Shown here: one piece after another, positions 12,201 through 22,265 of the stretch
How positions within the stretch are numbered: position 1 is the first letter of the stretch
Layout: each line of letters starts with the position of its first letter
Source: Bisporella sp. PMI_857
Taxonomy: Eukaryota; Ascomycota; Leotiomycetes; Helotiales; Helotiaceae
Direction: 5' to 3'
Length of the DNA stretch: 64,000 bases
Assembly: GCA_021307315.1 (NCBI GenBank)
Contig: JAJSPD010000098.1
Location: forward strand, 62,001 to 126,000
The notes under the pieces: model-generated
What the model was told of the DNA's origin: nothing
Databases searched by the model: none
What the model saw: the letters and a program-made list of their open reading frames with translations, nothing else
Position numbers and translations under genes: made by a program

Positions 12201-15200
12201 TACCTTTAGCATGCCACACGATATGACTCCTGAGGAGTTTGAGGATAAGCTTAACATTGACTCTAACAATGTTGCTGCTAAGGTCCAAATGCATGTCCAC
12301 TCTCATACATGTACTAAATATCAAAGGAAGGACATGAAAGCTCGTCTCGAAACCCAGCAACGAGAGAATAAGCAACGGCTTACAGGCAATATCCAGCCAA
12401 CATCAATAGTTCAGGAGCCCAAACCGCAAAGGGCTCTTCTTCAGATCTGTCGATTCTTGTTTCCGAAACCACTAGTCCCGGAGTCTATTGTGACATCCGA
12501 AGGTTTTATTCGAATGCAAAGGAATCATCAGTTTGTGAACAAGTACAATCCTGTTATCTCTTCTACGATTAGATGCAACCACGATGTCAATTTTACGCCC
12601 TCATCGCCCAAGGTCCTTGCAGCTGTCTACTATATGACCAATTATGTTACAAAGTCTCAAACGGATCGTGGCCAACTTGTACTTGCCGCTGCTGTTCTAA
12701 AGAAAGCTCAAGAGGTCGCTGAAGCTGAAGCAGCTGCGGACGTTGGGCTACCAGTCCCTAAACCTCTAGATATGGCCAAGTTTGCGTTGAAGGCGTATCA
12801 CAGGTTTACAAGGGATACAGAGGTTGGAGCTCCTGCAGTGGCCCATTTCCTCCTTAACCAACCGTCGTTCTATGTGCCACAAGGGGGCCGGTCTGTCACT
12901 ATTAACTTTTACTGGGTGAAAGGTGCTTTCCGGACTGCGCTTGCTGCATTGCTAGACGATGTTGCACCGGATATTGCTGCAATGGAGGCAGAACAGTATA
13001 CTCAGTTTGACTCGGAAAGCCGCCGTCCCTCTTTATATGAGAACTACAGAAAACGGGGTCAGAAGCTAGCGGGTCTTTGTTTCTACGAGTACGCTTCTCA
13101 AATCTTCGTACAGACTTTTGCGGCTGCTGCAGGGCGTGGCATGTGCTTTCTGTTCGAAAATACACACCCGCTGCATACAACGCATGTGCAAGTCTCGGTC
13201 AGTTCAAGAGAAAGTCTAGCGACGCCTTCTTTATGTGGGAGCTTTACACGATTCCCGGATACCGAAAATAGTGTTCTTTCCAGTACGTCTAGGACTCAGG
13301 ATGAGATTGACGAGACTTTACTTGGCTTATTCTACCCTTGGAATAGACTCCCTTTGGATTTTCCACAAGACCAACTTCGGGATCTTAGAGCCTCTGAACA
13401 TAAGAACACTTACATCTGGAACCTAGTTGTCAAATCTCTGCCCCCATATCTGGTACATCTATCTCAGAATGTTCTGCTCTTACAACGAAGTAAAGAAGCT
13501 GCTGATAAAGATCGGAAGGAGCGAGGAATCGAGTTCAACGACTACCTAGAAACTACAGATTGCAACGCTTACAACGACGAGGAAGAGGTTAACATCGATC
13601 TCGATTTTGCTACACTCCTTCCTACACAACACCATCTACTCCAGGCAGCCCTCGATGTCCGTGGTGATGTGAACCATGGCACTAATAAGCTACGGGTCTT
13701 GCTAAATCCATTAAACACTAGCACACATTTTTGTGATAGTGCAATGGTTAAGACGTGGGGCAAAGAACTTCAGCCATCTTCAGGACTTGAAGCTGAAGCC
13801 TGTAATAGCGTACCATCACTTTCTACCACTGATAAATCGACCTCCCTGGTCCCCTCTCTCGACCTCTTACCTCTTTCTACAGCCTCAATACCTATGTTAC
13901 GAGCTATGTTTTACGCTACTCCTACTACCGACTCTGTGATGTCCCTAATCAGAAGCCAGTACCGGCTTAATAGTAAGCAGACGCTTGTCACCCGAGCTTT
14001 ATTCGACCGGATTCTACATCCTATTCCGATCAATACTGCCAAAGATCAATTCCTGCTTTACCTTGGGGGTGTTGGCGGCGTCGGAAAGACTTACTTGATT
14101 AAAGCCTTTCTTTTTGGCCTCTCTATTATGGAGAGACAAGAAGACGTTCTCTTAACAGCTTCAACCGGGGTTGCGGCTGCGAACATTGGTGGCTCAACTT
14201 ACCACTCTGCTCTTGCTTTATATGGCAACCAACCTGTACGCCCAGCGACAAAATTGAGGCTTGCTCACAAAAAGATCTTTATCGCCGATGAAATCAGTAT
14301 GGTCGGCCTTGAGGGCCTTGTTCAATTGGACGACCGCTGCAATGCTATATGGGATCTAAACAGAGAGGGCTCAACTGTCTTTGGCGGCCTTCCTATCATT
14401 ATCTTCTTAGGGGACTTTAATCAATTCACTCCTGTTGGTGGGCATGCGATCTGGAGGCAGGATATATTTTATAATCAGGTGCTTCAAGCTGGAAAGTCTA
14501 TTTGGAACCAATTTAACAAGGTAGTTCTTCTCACAGAACAGATGCGCCAAGCGGAAGACCTTCCATTTCAAGCTATGTTAGAGAGAGCACGCTCTGCAAC
14601 ATTAACAGAAGAAGATGTAGCTATCTTGAATTCTCAGACAGTAGCTGCAAGAGTAGCGAGAGGAGAGGACCCACCAGATCGAGCTGTAATCCGAGTCAAT
14701 CAACTTCGCGAAGACGTAAACCTCACCCAACTCGAAATCTTCGCTACAAAAAATGCACAAAAAATCTATCTCTTCCCTGCTCGACACGATACGCCAAATA
14801 TAGCTACTGCTGATCATGCTCTTCTTATTAGGATGATGTTCCGAGTAGGAGAAGTAGGCAAACTCAAGGGTCCTGGGTTCCTTGCGTTTACTAAAGGGAT
14901 GCCTGTTATGCTTTTGCACAATACAAGGACGAGCTCAGGTTTGGTTAATGGTATGAACGCAACTGCTGAGAGAGCGATCTTAGATACAGACGTCCAAGGT
15001 GCGTCTCCACTTCCTTTTAGATGTCATGTGTTAACCTTTCAAAGCTACCTGGATAGAGCTCGACGACCTATATGTCTTATGTACTTCCCCGCTTCTAAGC
15101 CTCCTCGTACGGCCTACGCACGAGCACAATCTCTCATTCTCTAACCTGCCTGAGACGCTCGTTCCGATCCTACCAATCGAAATGACTGGAGAAATCGCTG

Positions 15201-15520
15201 AAATGTCAGACCTTCCATTCCGTCGGCACCAAGTTCCATTAACCCTTGGATTTGCCATTACAGACTACAAGTGTCAAGGCTCTACATTTGTCAACCTCAT
15301 TGTCGATTTGAAATTTCCTGCTCAGCGGGGTCTTAGTGAACACAAAAAATGGACCTCTATCAACGTCCAGCTGGGGAGGTTAAGGTCGCTCTCTGGTGTC
15401 TGGTTACGAGAACCAATTACGCTTGCTGATGTCCAAGCTTCTCCTCACAAAGACCTTCAAATTGAGATCTTGCGTCTAGAGGATATCGAACGAAACACTA
15501 TGCGGTCGTGGACTGTTTAA
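9262..15520 (+). pseudogene. Helitron RepHel (Rep nuclease + PIF1-like helicase), one frameshift
   Basis: ATG at 9262. Exon 1 (9262-9953) encodes a charged coiled coil; a 51-nt intron (9954-10004) joins it to a zinc-binding segment (CGICG...CLTCNSC). An intron ending at 11146 (donor unresolved) leads to the Helitron N domain (FPYGVGG near 11290). A 46-nt intron (11393-11438) then leads to the long exon with Rep motif HLH (about 12025), the two-tyrosine motif YMTNYVTK (about 12640), Walker A GVGGVGKT (about 14070), ADEIS, GDFNQF and, after a frame change near 15130-15150, the helicase end FAITDYKCQGST. The frame change, without splice signals, suggests a one-base indel, so this copy is probably not autonomous. 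Rep nicks and joins DNA and the helicase unwinds during rolling-circle transposition. Confidence 0.8.
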
Positions 15521-15783
15521 TATCGCGTACGTCCTCCTTAGACTAAGGGTCACATGTTACTTGACATCACATGAAGCCTGGGAAAAGCAAACACCGAAGA
15601 AGCAAGCACAGAAAGAGGGGTAATGAGGGCTTCACTCTTTTAGCGATTCTATCCTGCTTCCTTTCGTCCTTTATTCTTGAATCCTTTTCTATTGCAGCAT
15701 TCAACAAGATTCTCAAATTTATCTTAAGTCTTTTCCACGTCTCCTTAAACCGTCACGGTCATAATAACTTATTCTCTTCCGCG

Positions 15784-16723
15784 ATGCCTATAGTTACCCG
15801 CGATAAACGGGGGAAGAGAGCTAGAGAAAGCTCCGACGAAGTTGAAGACCATGACATACAACTAGGACGAGAGACTGGCTTCGCAGACTTGGTGCGTTAT
15901 TAATTGGAGACCGTGATGCCTTGTACTAAAACGGCTGCAGTTAACCTCATCTGTTACGGCAACAACAACAAACCAGACGCTGGGCCTTAGCCCTTTAAGC
16001 ACACCTTCACCTCAGGGTCCTTCCACATCCCACAAAGAACAGAAGCGGCTATCTACTCCTCCTCCTCGATCAACCCTAATTGGGGTTCCGAACATTAAAT
16101 ACTTCCGCGACCAGGAGATATTTGTAGAGAACCTTGCAGATCTTGTCCCACCACTTAGTTGGGACCTCATCCCAGGGTCGACTATGAAATGGCTCTCATA
16201 CAATGACCCTCAGGAAGAATACGATGATGAGAACCCATTCGTAAAGTATGGGATGATTCTTATAGGCGAACTTGGTACTTTTCTCAGCTTGAAAGCTGCA
16301 GAGAATCGTTTCAGCCCGGAAAAACCTGAGTTCTCTATACAGCTAGTGGTTGAAGACTCGACACTAGATGTCTTGAAGGATCTACTGTTACGTCGCGGAG
16401 AAGGCTATACTATTACCAATCCTTTAAGAATTAAGGTCCCTGAGTCAGAGCTTTTGTCAAACTCTTTCGATAGCGGCGACCAATTTCCTGATGGGTTTGA
16501 CGGTACTTCTACTACCGATACCGACGACGGACCAAAATTAGCGGCTTCTGCTTTTACTGCAGGTGATAAAGTGGCAGTTCAGGCGTGGTTTGGAAGTTAT
16601 AATTTCAACAACAGATCTGGACCGATGTTCAGATTGCTGAAACTGTGGAGGCTACAACCAAGTGTTTCTGGATCACCGAAGCAAGGCAGGGACCCAATCA
16701 CTCCACGTAAGAGAAGGGGGTGA
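15784..16723 (+). CDS. Helitron passenger protein, OB-fold-like, possible ssDNA-binding
   Basis: ATG at 15784, exon 1 to 15891, a 49-nt intron (15892-15940; GTGCGT...GTACTAAAA...GCAG), and exon 2 15941-16723: 296 residues. The N-terminus is basic and low complexity. The C-terminal half, with alternating beta-like stretches such as FSIQLVVED, GDKVAVQAWFGSY and FRLLKLWRL, looks like an OB fold. It lies downstream of RepHel inside the same Helitron, on the same strand. Plant Helitrons often carry RPA-like genes, so a role in binding single strands during transposition is a reasonable inference, not shown. The frame is intact, unlike the RepHel gene beside it. Confidence 0.6.
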
Positions 16724-16944
16724 TTCGAACAGTCATGTGACAGATATGTGCAACGACGTCTCGCTGTACTCTTACATGCTACCCTAGGAGGCACACTTGC
16801 CTAGACTCTGAGTCTTTTATCTCTCGACGGTCAATCTTGTAACTAATTATATATATGAACGTACATATCTTGATCACGTGGTTTTGACCTTTGAATACCT
16901 CGATATTTTTGGCATTTTTTTTTAAAAAAAACCCCCCCTTTATA

Positions 16945-16986
16945 GTACGAAGGCTTCGTGCGAGCCGCAGGCTAGCACTCTCGTAC
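16945..16986. other. 3' terminal hairpin of the Helitron
   Basis: Outer stem GTACGA (16945-16950) pairs with TCGTAC (16981-16986). The inner stem GTGC-g-AGCC pairs with GGCT-a-GCAC around a GCA loop. It sits directly against the first base of the right TIR of the host element. A hairpin just inside the 3' end is a standard Helitron feature. Confidence 0.65.
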
Positions 16987-17430
16987 GGGAGGTGCGAGGT
17001 CAGTCCCATCTAGCCGAGAATCGTTAGTTCCGTCGATCAGAAGTACCGAACCAAGTGGCGACCCTGCGTATGTTTGCGGGCTACAGCAGCCACAAAGCTT
17101 ATAAGGGTCTCGGACAAAAAAATATAAATCTGAAGCTCAGATAAGAACTTTTAGGACGTGTAAGAGATAATAAGAGCTTGCTAGTATAGCTGTGGCAGAG
17201 GACTCGTATTAAAGCCTAAATGGAGGCTTCTTATAAATCAGGCGAAAAAGCGACGATGCGAATACCAAAAAATTTCGGAAAGTGTCAAATTGCTAATAAA
17301 TAGTTGTGTAATGCTACTGATCTTTTATTTTTATGGACTTATAAGCTGGTGTGAGTTTGAGATGCTTAAAGTCAAAGTACCTATCGCTTTTCTCGGCACG
17401 CAGGGTTTCTCGGCACGCAGGGAGGGACGT
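16987..17430 (-). repeat. right TIR of NLR element 1
   Basis: Inverted copy of 4308-4755. Its inner edge abuts the Helitron hairpin with no spacer. The flanking TA at 17431-17432 matches TA at 4306-4307. Confidence 0.9.
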
Positions 17431-17640
17431 TATCACACGAGTTTGCATATGCTAGTAGCCTACACTACTTGTTGCTATATGTCCTGCCTTACATAGCTAT
17501 ATACCACCTATGCCGTGTAAAATGTAGGTCCATAAAATAAAAAAATGTCGATATTTGAAGACCACAGAATCGGCAAGAGTTGGCTCTTAAATTAATTAAC
17601 TAAAAATTTGGCGACACCCAATTCGCCTTTGACTGTAAAA

Positions 17641-18402
17641 TTACTCTTTTACAGTCCACCCAATTAATCCACTATCCCCCCAGATTTCCTCTAGATTCAA
17701 CATAGCTCCTGCCTTTGCAAAGTAGTGCTGCCTTGGTATTTTATCTGGAAGATGTTCCCATCCTAGGCCTAATACTCTGGAAATTTCCTTCCTTCGGCCC
17801 TTCCGAACTCCAATTATTTTGTCTCTACCAATTTTGCGAACCTTGAATTCATCATCATTCCAGTAGAGATAGGAGGAGCCTCCTAGTGGTCGAGATAACA
17901 GTTTCTTTGGCTCGGTCATATCAGTGATATGAGACTCATGTATGGCGTCCTGAACTTGAAGAGTAAGTCCGGTCTCTGGAAAGAAATACTCCGAAATCCC
18001 TTCTACTACTTCATTAGCTTGAAGGGATAGGAAGAGACTGCTCCGGAGCTCAGTCATATCATGTTTAGTTCCACCATAAAGATCTTGTCCAAGAACAAGG
18101 GCTAGAAAAGTTGGTTTGTTACTGATGTGATTGGCCGTCGAGTTAATATATCGATCCAAATCACACCCTATTAAAACAGGATTGTAGCCCATTTCTGTTA
18201 TAGCAGAAAGCCAAACCTCATCTTTGAAAATGCCTGCCCATGCGGCACTATGCTGCTCTTTTGCCGTATACTTCCATCTTAACAAGTCGTGTATCAGGTA
18301 ACGCGAAATTTGGGGGAGATAAGATTGAATTTGATATATAATCTCTGCGGGAAAGCTCTTCTGAATCTGATGTGGAACTAGTCCTGCGTTTTTAGATGCC
18401 AT
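17641..18402 (-). CDS. F-box-like protein, 253 aa
   Basis: Single exon from ATG at 18402 to TAA at 17641. The N-terminus (FPAEIIYQIQSYLP then ISRYLIHDLLRWKY) has the hydrophobic spacing of a fungal F-box-like helix bundle; the rest has no motif I recognise. Just past the stop, in another frame, a tail reading TVKGELGVAKFLVN can be read, and near-identical tails recur at 19000 and 19160, so the C-terminus here may have been altered by a small frame change. F-box proteins usually recruit substrates to SCF ligases; the role here is unknown. Confidence 0.6.
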   Translation of the reverse strand: MASKNAGLVPHQIQKSFPAEIIYQIQSYLPQISRYLIHDLLRWKYTAKEQHSAAWAGIFKDEVWLSAITEMGYNPVLIGCDLDRYINSTANHISNKPTFLALVLGQDLYGGTKHDMTELRSSLFLSLQANEVVEGISEYFFPETGLTLQVQDAIHESHITDMTEPKKLLSRPLGGSSYLYWNDDEFKVRKIGRDKIIGVRKGRRKEISRVLGLGWEHLPDKIPRQHYFAKAGAMLNLEEIWGDSGLIGWTVKE

Positions 18403-18577
18403 ATCTCTTGGTCGTTAGGTCTGTGTTTGCTTCCTGTGTCTATTTATCTTGACAGATATGCTAAGCAAGAATTGGTTCCGCTCTGGAGCCACAAAGTGTC
18501 TGCCCGCTTGAAAGTGTAAACTCTCGTCGTGGCTACAACTTCTCTATAAATCAGCTGGAAAAGCAAGCGGACTACGA

Positions 18578-18793
18578 TGGATTGAACTTGCATGGGGTGC
18601 AAATTGTGAATATCGCTGGCAACTTCAGCGGGGGAAGAGGGAGAGAGGCTTGGGTGATAACCTGGGCTTTGTGCGAGCTTTAGGAAAGATCCAAGGGCTG
18701 GAGAAACTAGTCATTTCAGGGTACTATGCGAAAAATTGGCCGGCATACCTGGAGAGAATAGGTATGCGGGTGCGAGCTATATGTGGCTACTGA
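18578..18793 (+). pseudogene. C-terminal fragment of a fungal multi-copy protein
   Basis: A 72-codon open frame ends in TGA at 18793. It contains GLEKLVISGYYAKNWPAYLE and an ending like RVRAICGY, which I recall as the C-terminal end of a leotiomycete multi-copy family, often F-box/LRR-like. There is no start codon or N-terminal part upstream, so it is a remnant. It lies between tail copies of the neighbouring minus-strand F-box-like family. Confidence 0.4.
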
Positions 18794-19142
18794 GGTGAGG
18801 AATGTGAGTTGAAAGATGGAGATTGGGAAGTTTATACGTGAGACAAGTGAGAAGGAGTTGCAGACATTAATGGAAGATTTGATTCCATGAAGACCTTTGG
18901 TCAGCCGAGTTTGTGGCAGCAACGGACCTCTGGGTACAACCGGGTAAGGGTGCACAGCCACAAGTGTCATGAAGTAGAGCCCGCTTAGAAAAGTTAACTA
19001 TAAAATTAGCGACACCCAATTCGCCCTCTACTGTACCAGAACCACACCAGCAAGAGCGTAGTTGAGCGTGGGGCGTAGAATGAGCAAGAATTGGCAGCGG
19101 TTCCTTTGAAGTCCAACCACAAGTGTCTGGAAATGGATCCCG

Positions 19143-19423
19143 CTAAAAATAATTAACTAAAAAACCAGCGACACCTAATTCGCCTTCTACCGTACCGTAA
19201 TCTCTATAATAACTCTTTGGTATGTGCAAGCCGAATGGGTCCAAAACCGGCTGATTCCACTTTTGGCTCTCGATCGCATGTTTAGATCTTCCTAAACTGT
19301 ATAAGTTCCGTAAGAGGAAATACACATCGTACTCTGCTCTCTGTTCCAGTGCCTTTTGTATACATACAGTAGCTGTCACATACAATAATTCCCCCCGTTC
19401 CTCGCAGCTCCACACACTTTGTA
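19143..19423 (-). pseudogene. C-terminal fragment of the same F-box-like family
   Basis: The minus-strand frame ends in a tail (YGTVEGELGVAGFLVN) matching those near 17600 and 19020. There is no in-frame ATG outside the neighbouring PLAC8 gene, whose start at 19424 cuts into it. Read as a gene remnant left by local duplication. Confidence 0.4.
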
Positions 19424-19921
19424 ATGGGCGAAGCACGGAAATACAATCACTCGCTCTTTGCATGCTTGACGCCAGTCCCACATTGCCTCAAGGCTTGCTG
19501 CTGCCCATGCGTTGTTTATGGAAGGAATCATTACCGCGCGGAACATGGGGCAGATAAAGGATATGACACCTGCAATGGCCGGTGTGCGGCTTGGTGTGGG
19601 CTTTTAGCAGTTGGTGGGTGGGGGTGGATTCTTCAGTGTTTTACTAGAAGAGACATGCAGGAGAAAATGAGTAAGTCCCGAAAGTTTCCCCATTTTACGC
19701 CGATTTCAACCTAACGGGAAATAGATCTTGCAGGTTCTGGTTGTAGCGCGTGCTGTGCATCGTTCTGTTGCTCACCCTGCGAATTGATTCAAACATCCAA
19801 AGAGCTAGATTACATAGCATCGTCACACGGCGAAAACGTCCCGCCCGAAGGGTATCAAACCCATTCTGGAATGGTCGCTGAACAGAAAATTTTTGGTATG
19901 TATAATCACCAAATTCCTTAG
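19424..19921 (+). CDS. PLAC8-family cysteine-rich protein, 144 aa
   Basis: Exon 1 is 19424-19670, the intron 19671-19733 (63 nt; GTAAGT, branch ACCTAAC, acceptor TTGCAG) and exon 2 19734-19921. The spliced frame gives 144 residues. The N-terminal block has CCCPCVVYGR; the C-terminal block has CSACCASFCCSPCELIQ followed by KELD. Together these are the two halves of the PLAC8 signature. PLAC8 proteins are small, usually plasma-membrane-associated, and linked to metal handling or cell-size control in other organisms; the fungal role is unclear. The gene looks intact although F-box fragments and a foldback element lie on either side. Confidence 0.8.
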
Positions 19922-19982
19922 GATCACAACCATCTATCATAGTTAACACAGGCAAAGCAGTTTCTAGTGCATGACTAGCAAC

Positions 19983-20741
19983 TATGGCATGACATAACGA
20001 CCAACGTGCAACAACGCAAAATAGGGTAATCAAATATGATAATTGATCAAATTGCAAATCGCAAATCGAAATTATTCAATTAATAACTTAGTGCTTTTGA
20101 CTTTCCTGGCCCTCGACGTTCTTGGCGCTTTCGACTTTCTTGGCTCTCGAAATTCTTGGCGCTCTCGACTTTTCTGGCTCTCGACGTTCCTGGCTTTCGA
20201 CGTTCCTGGCTCTTGACGTTCCTGGCGCTTTCGACTTTCTTGGGTTTCGGTATTCTTGGCGCTTTCGAATTCTCTGGCGCTGTCGATTTTTTAAAGCTAG
20301 TTTTGTTTGCATTTAAAAAAAACAAAAAAAGTGAAAAAATTGCTACGCAAGGGACTGTCTTGGCATATTTGCTTTTTTTTAAAGTATTTACAAGTATTTG
20401 TGTTTGTATTTTTCTTTCATTTTTACAATAAAAATGAATATAGCTTTATTTTGAAAGTCGAGGGCGCCAGGAACGTCAAGAGCCAGGAACGTCGAAAGCC
20501 AGGAACGTCGAGAGCCAGGAATATCGAAAGCCAGAAACGTCGAAAGCCAGAAAAGTCGAGAGCGCCAAGAATTTCGAGAGCCAAGAAAGTCGAAAGCGCC
20601 AAGAACGTCGAGGGCCAGGAAAGTCAAAAGCACTAAGTTATTAATTGAATAATTTCGATTTGCGATTTGCAATTTGATCAATTATCATATTTGATTACCC
20701 CATTTTGCGTTGTTGCACGTTGGTCGTTATATCATGCCATA
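19983..20741. mobile_element. foldback element with minisatellite arms
   Basis: The two ends (TATGGCATGACATAACGACC and its inverted copy) continue as long, nearly identical inverted arms of about 290-310 bp. Each arm has a unique outer part of about 120 bp and an inner run of 16-17-bp units of the type CTCTCGACGTTCCTGG. The right arm has about two more units than the left. The centre (about 20290-20450) is AT-rich and unique. No coding capacity is credible; open frames here are repeat artefacts. The target duplication is either TA or CAAC and cannot be decided from one copy. Confidence 0.85.
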
Positions 20742-21045
20742 CAACGTGAGATGGGAGAAAGTGTAACGTTATACGTGAGCTATCTGGCGGAGCTATTTCC
20801 GCTGTCGCGTATACATGTTACAGTAATATAGTTCTCGACATTATGGCAAAAGATACATCTAAGTTAATAATCTTTCCTAAAACGGCAATAGAGAAAATGC
20901 TTCTAGGCTATTAAAAAAATTTCAAGTTATTATTCCGCCAAAGAGCCTCATTTTCCTTTACTATATCAAAGCCGGCAGATGTTTACTAAAGGCAAAGGTA
21001 TGGGTCGGCTATTTGAGATAATGAAGGTGCTAATCAGTGTGTCTA
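20742..21045. other. spacer, nothing recognised
   Basis: AT-rich stretch between the foldback element and the GAGTT repeat. No gene, RNA or repeat of the families in this window was seen. Confidence 0.5.
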
Positions 21046-21176
21046 AAGAAAACTCAACAACTCAATTTATATTGAATTATTTTTGAGTTGAGTTGAGTTG
21101 AGTTTGAGTTATATAATTATAATTGAGTTGAGTTTGAGTTTACTTTTAAACTCAACTCAACTCAAATGACTCAATA
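21046..21176. repeat. GAGTT/AACTC low-complexity repeat
   Basis: Runs of ACTCAA and GAGTTGAGTT face each other, so the stretch can fold into a hairpin (GAGTT units around 21083-21140 against AACTC units around 21150-21176). It stops 15 bp before the left TIR of NLR element 2. Confidence 0.75.
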
Positions 21177-21191
21177 TAATAAAATCAGCTA

Positions 21192-21886
21192 ACGTCCCTC
21201 CTTGCGTGCCGAGAAACCCTACGTGCCGAGAAAAAAGAGAGGTACTTTAACTTTAAGCATCTCAAACTCCACACCAACTTATGAGTCTCTAAAAATAAAA
21301 GATCAGTCGTATTCTATAGCTATTTATTAGCAATTTGACCCCTCCCGAAGAATTTTTTTTTATTTGCATTAACGTCCCTCCCTGCGTAGCGAAACACCCT
21401 GCGTGCCGAAACCGACCAATAAAATCGCAAGGATTTAGATTTTTTCTTTTGTAATATCTCTTTTAAACCAACCACAATAGAAAGTATTCATATTTAAAAT
21501 TAGCAATATATTTTTTAGACTATTTTTTTTAATATAACAATCTATTAAGCTCGAAATTTATTCAATTTCATTGGTCTGTTTCGGCACGCAGGGTGTTTCG
21601 CTACACAGGGAGGGACGTTATCGCCCTTTCGTCTGGTTTATAAAAAGCCTCCGTTTATGCTTCAGGATGAGTCCTTTGCCACAGCTATACTAGCGAGCTT
21701 TCATTATCCCTTACACTTATAAAGGGGCCTTATCTGAGCTTCAGAGCCTTACTATTTTATCTATGACCATCATGAGTTTTGTGGCTGCTGTTGCACGCAA
21801 ACTAATGCAGGACCTCCCCGCGGGTCGGTACTTCTGATCGACGGAACTGACGACTTTCGGTTAAAAGGAACTGACCCCGCACTTCC
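21192..21886 (+). repeat. left TIR of NLR element 2 with MITE inserted
   Basis: About 448 bp of TIR sequence interrupted at a TA by a 247-bp MITE. The empty site can be reconstructed from element 1, where the same position reads GCATTG or GCATCG, confirming a TA insertion with duplication. Confidence 0.85.
21372..21618. mobile_element. MITE copy 2, nested in a TIR
   Basis: Same element as 3967-4216 in the opposite orientation; TA at 21370-21371 and 21619-21620. The interior is AT-rich and non-coding. Confidence 0.9.
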
Positions 21887-22265
21887 GATTAAACTTTGGT
21901 AATTCCGCCGTAATTTCGCTTATGTCATCAACGGCCGAGCTTGTGCCTTTCCAGGTCTTGCTGACGCGAAGGCTCGTCGCCTTTTACTGTTAGTAATATT
22001 TTTAACTCAGCGCTAAGGTCTGCCAAGGTCTTCTATTACACCTTGTTCACGCAGATCTGTTATACAACATTGATAGGCGGTCGATAGAATAACGAAGATA
22101 GTGGTCACTTTCAAACTTATTCTAGAAGATTCTAAAAAGCGAGTGGCAATTATGAATTGCTATATAGTGACCCACTCCCCTCGAACTCTCTATGAAATAG
22201 AGATGAAAAGAAAAAGAGATATTATATAAATATCAGTATAAAATATTAATTAACTTATATTAGTC

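Larger units (their letters stand above)
9086..16986 (+). mobile_element. Helitron inserted in NLR element 1
   Basis: Homology between the two NLR elements breaks at about 9070 and resumes at 16987, which brackets the insertion. An 11-bp inverted repeat (GCCTTCGTACT at 9086-9096; AGTACGAAGGC at 16944-16954) lies near the two ends. The 3' end carries a strong hairpin (16945-16986; outer stem GTACGA/TCGTAC, inner stem with AGCC-gca-GGCT). It contains a RepHel gene (9262-15520) and an OB-fold-like gene (15784-16723). Exact terminal bases were not fixed; the inverted repeat near the ends resembles the arrangement described for Helitron2-type elements. Confidence 0.75.
4308..17430. mobile_element. 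large TIR element carrying a HET-NACHT-WD40 gene and a nested Helitron
   Basis: The left end begins ACGTCCCTCCCTGCGT at 4308 and the right end is its inverted copy ending at 17430; both are flanked by TA. The inverted repeats run about 445 bp inward and are highly similar over the whole length. Inside are a minus-strand receptor gene (4996-8654), a receptor-upstream stretch also found in the second element, and a Helitron (about 9086-16986) inserted exactly at the inner edge of the right TIR. Without the Helitron the element would be about 5.2 kb. No transposase gene of its own is visible. Confidence 0.85.

Noticed and set aside
15571..15783. Upstream ATG at 15571 as the start of the OB-fold-like gene
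   Set aside because: The extra residues are hydrophobic and repetitive without sense for the family; the ATG at 15784 gives a compact protein joined by a good intron. Not excluded entirely.
20080..20636. Arg/Lys-rich open frames on both strands
   Set aside because: They arise from the 16-17-bp minisatellite in the foldback arms and have no independent support.
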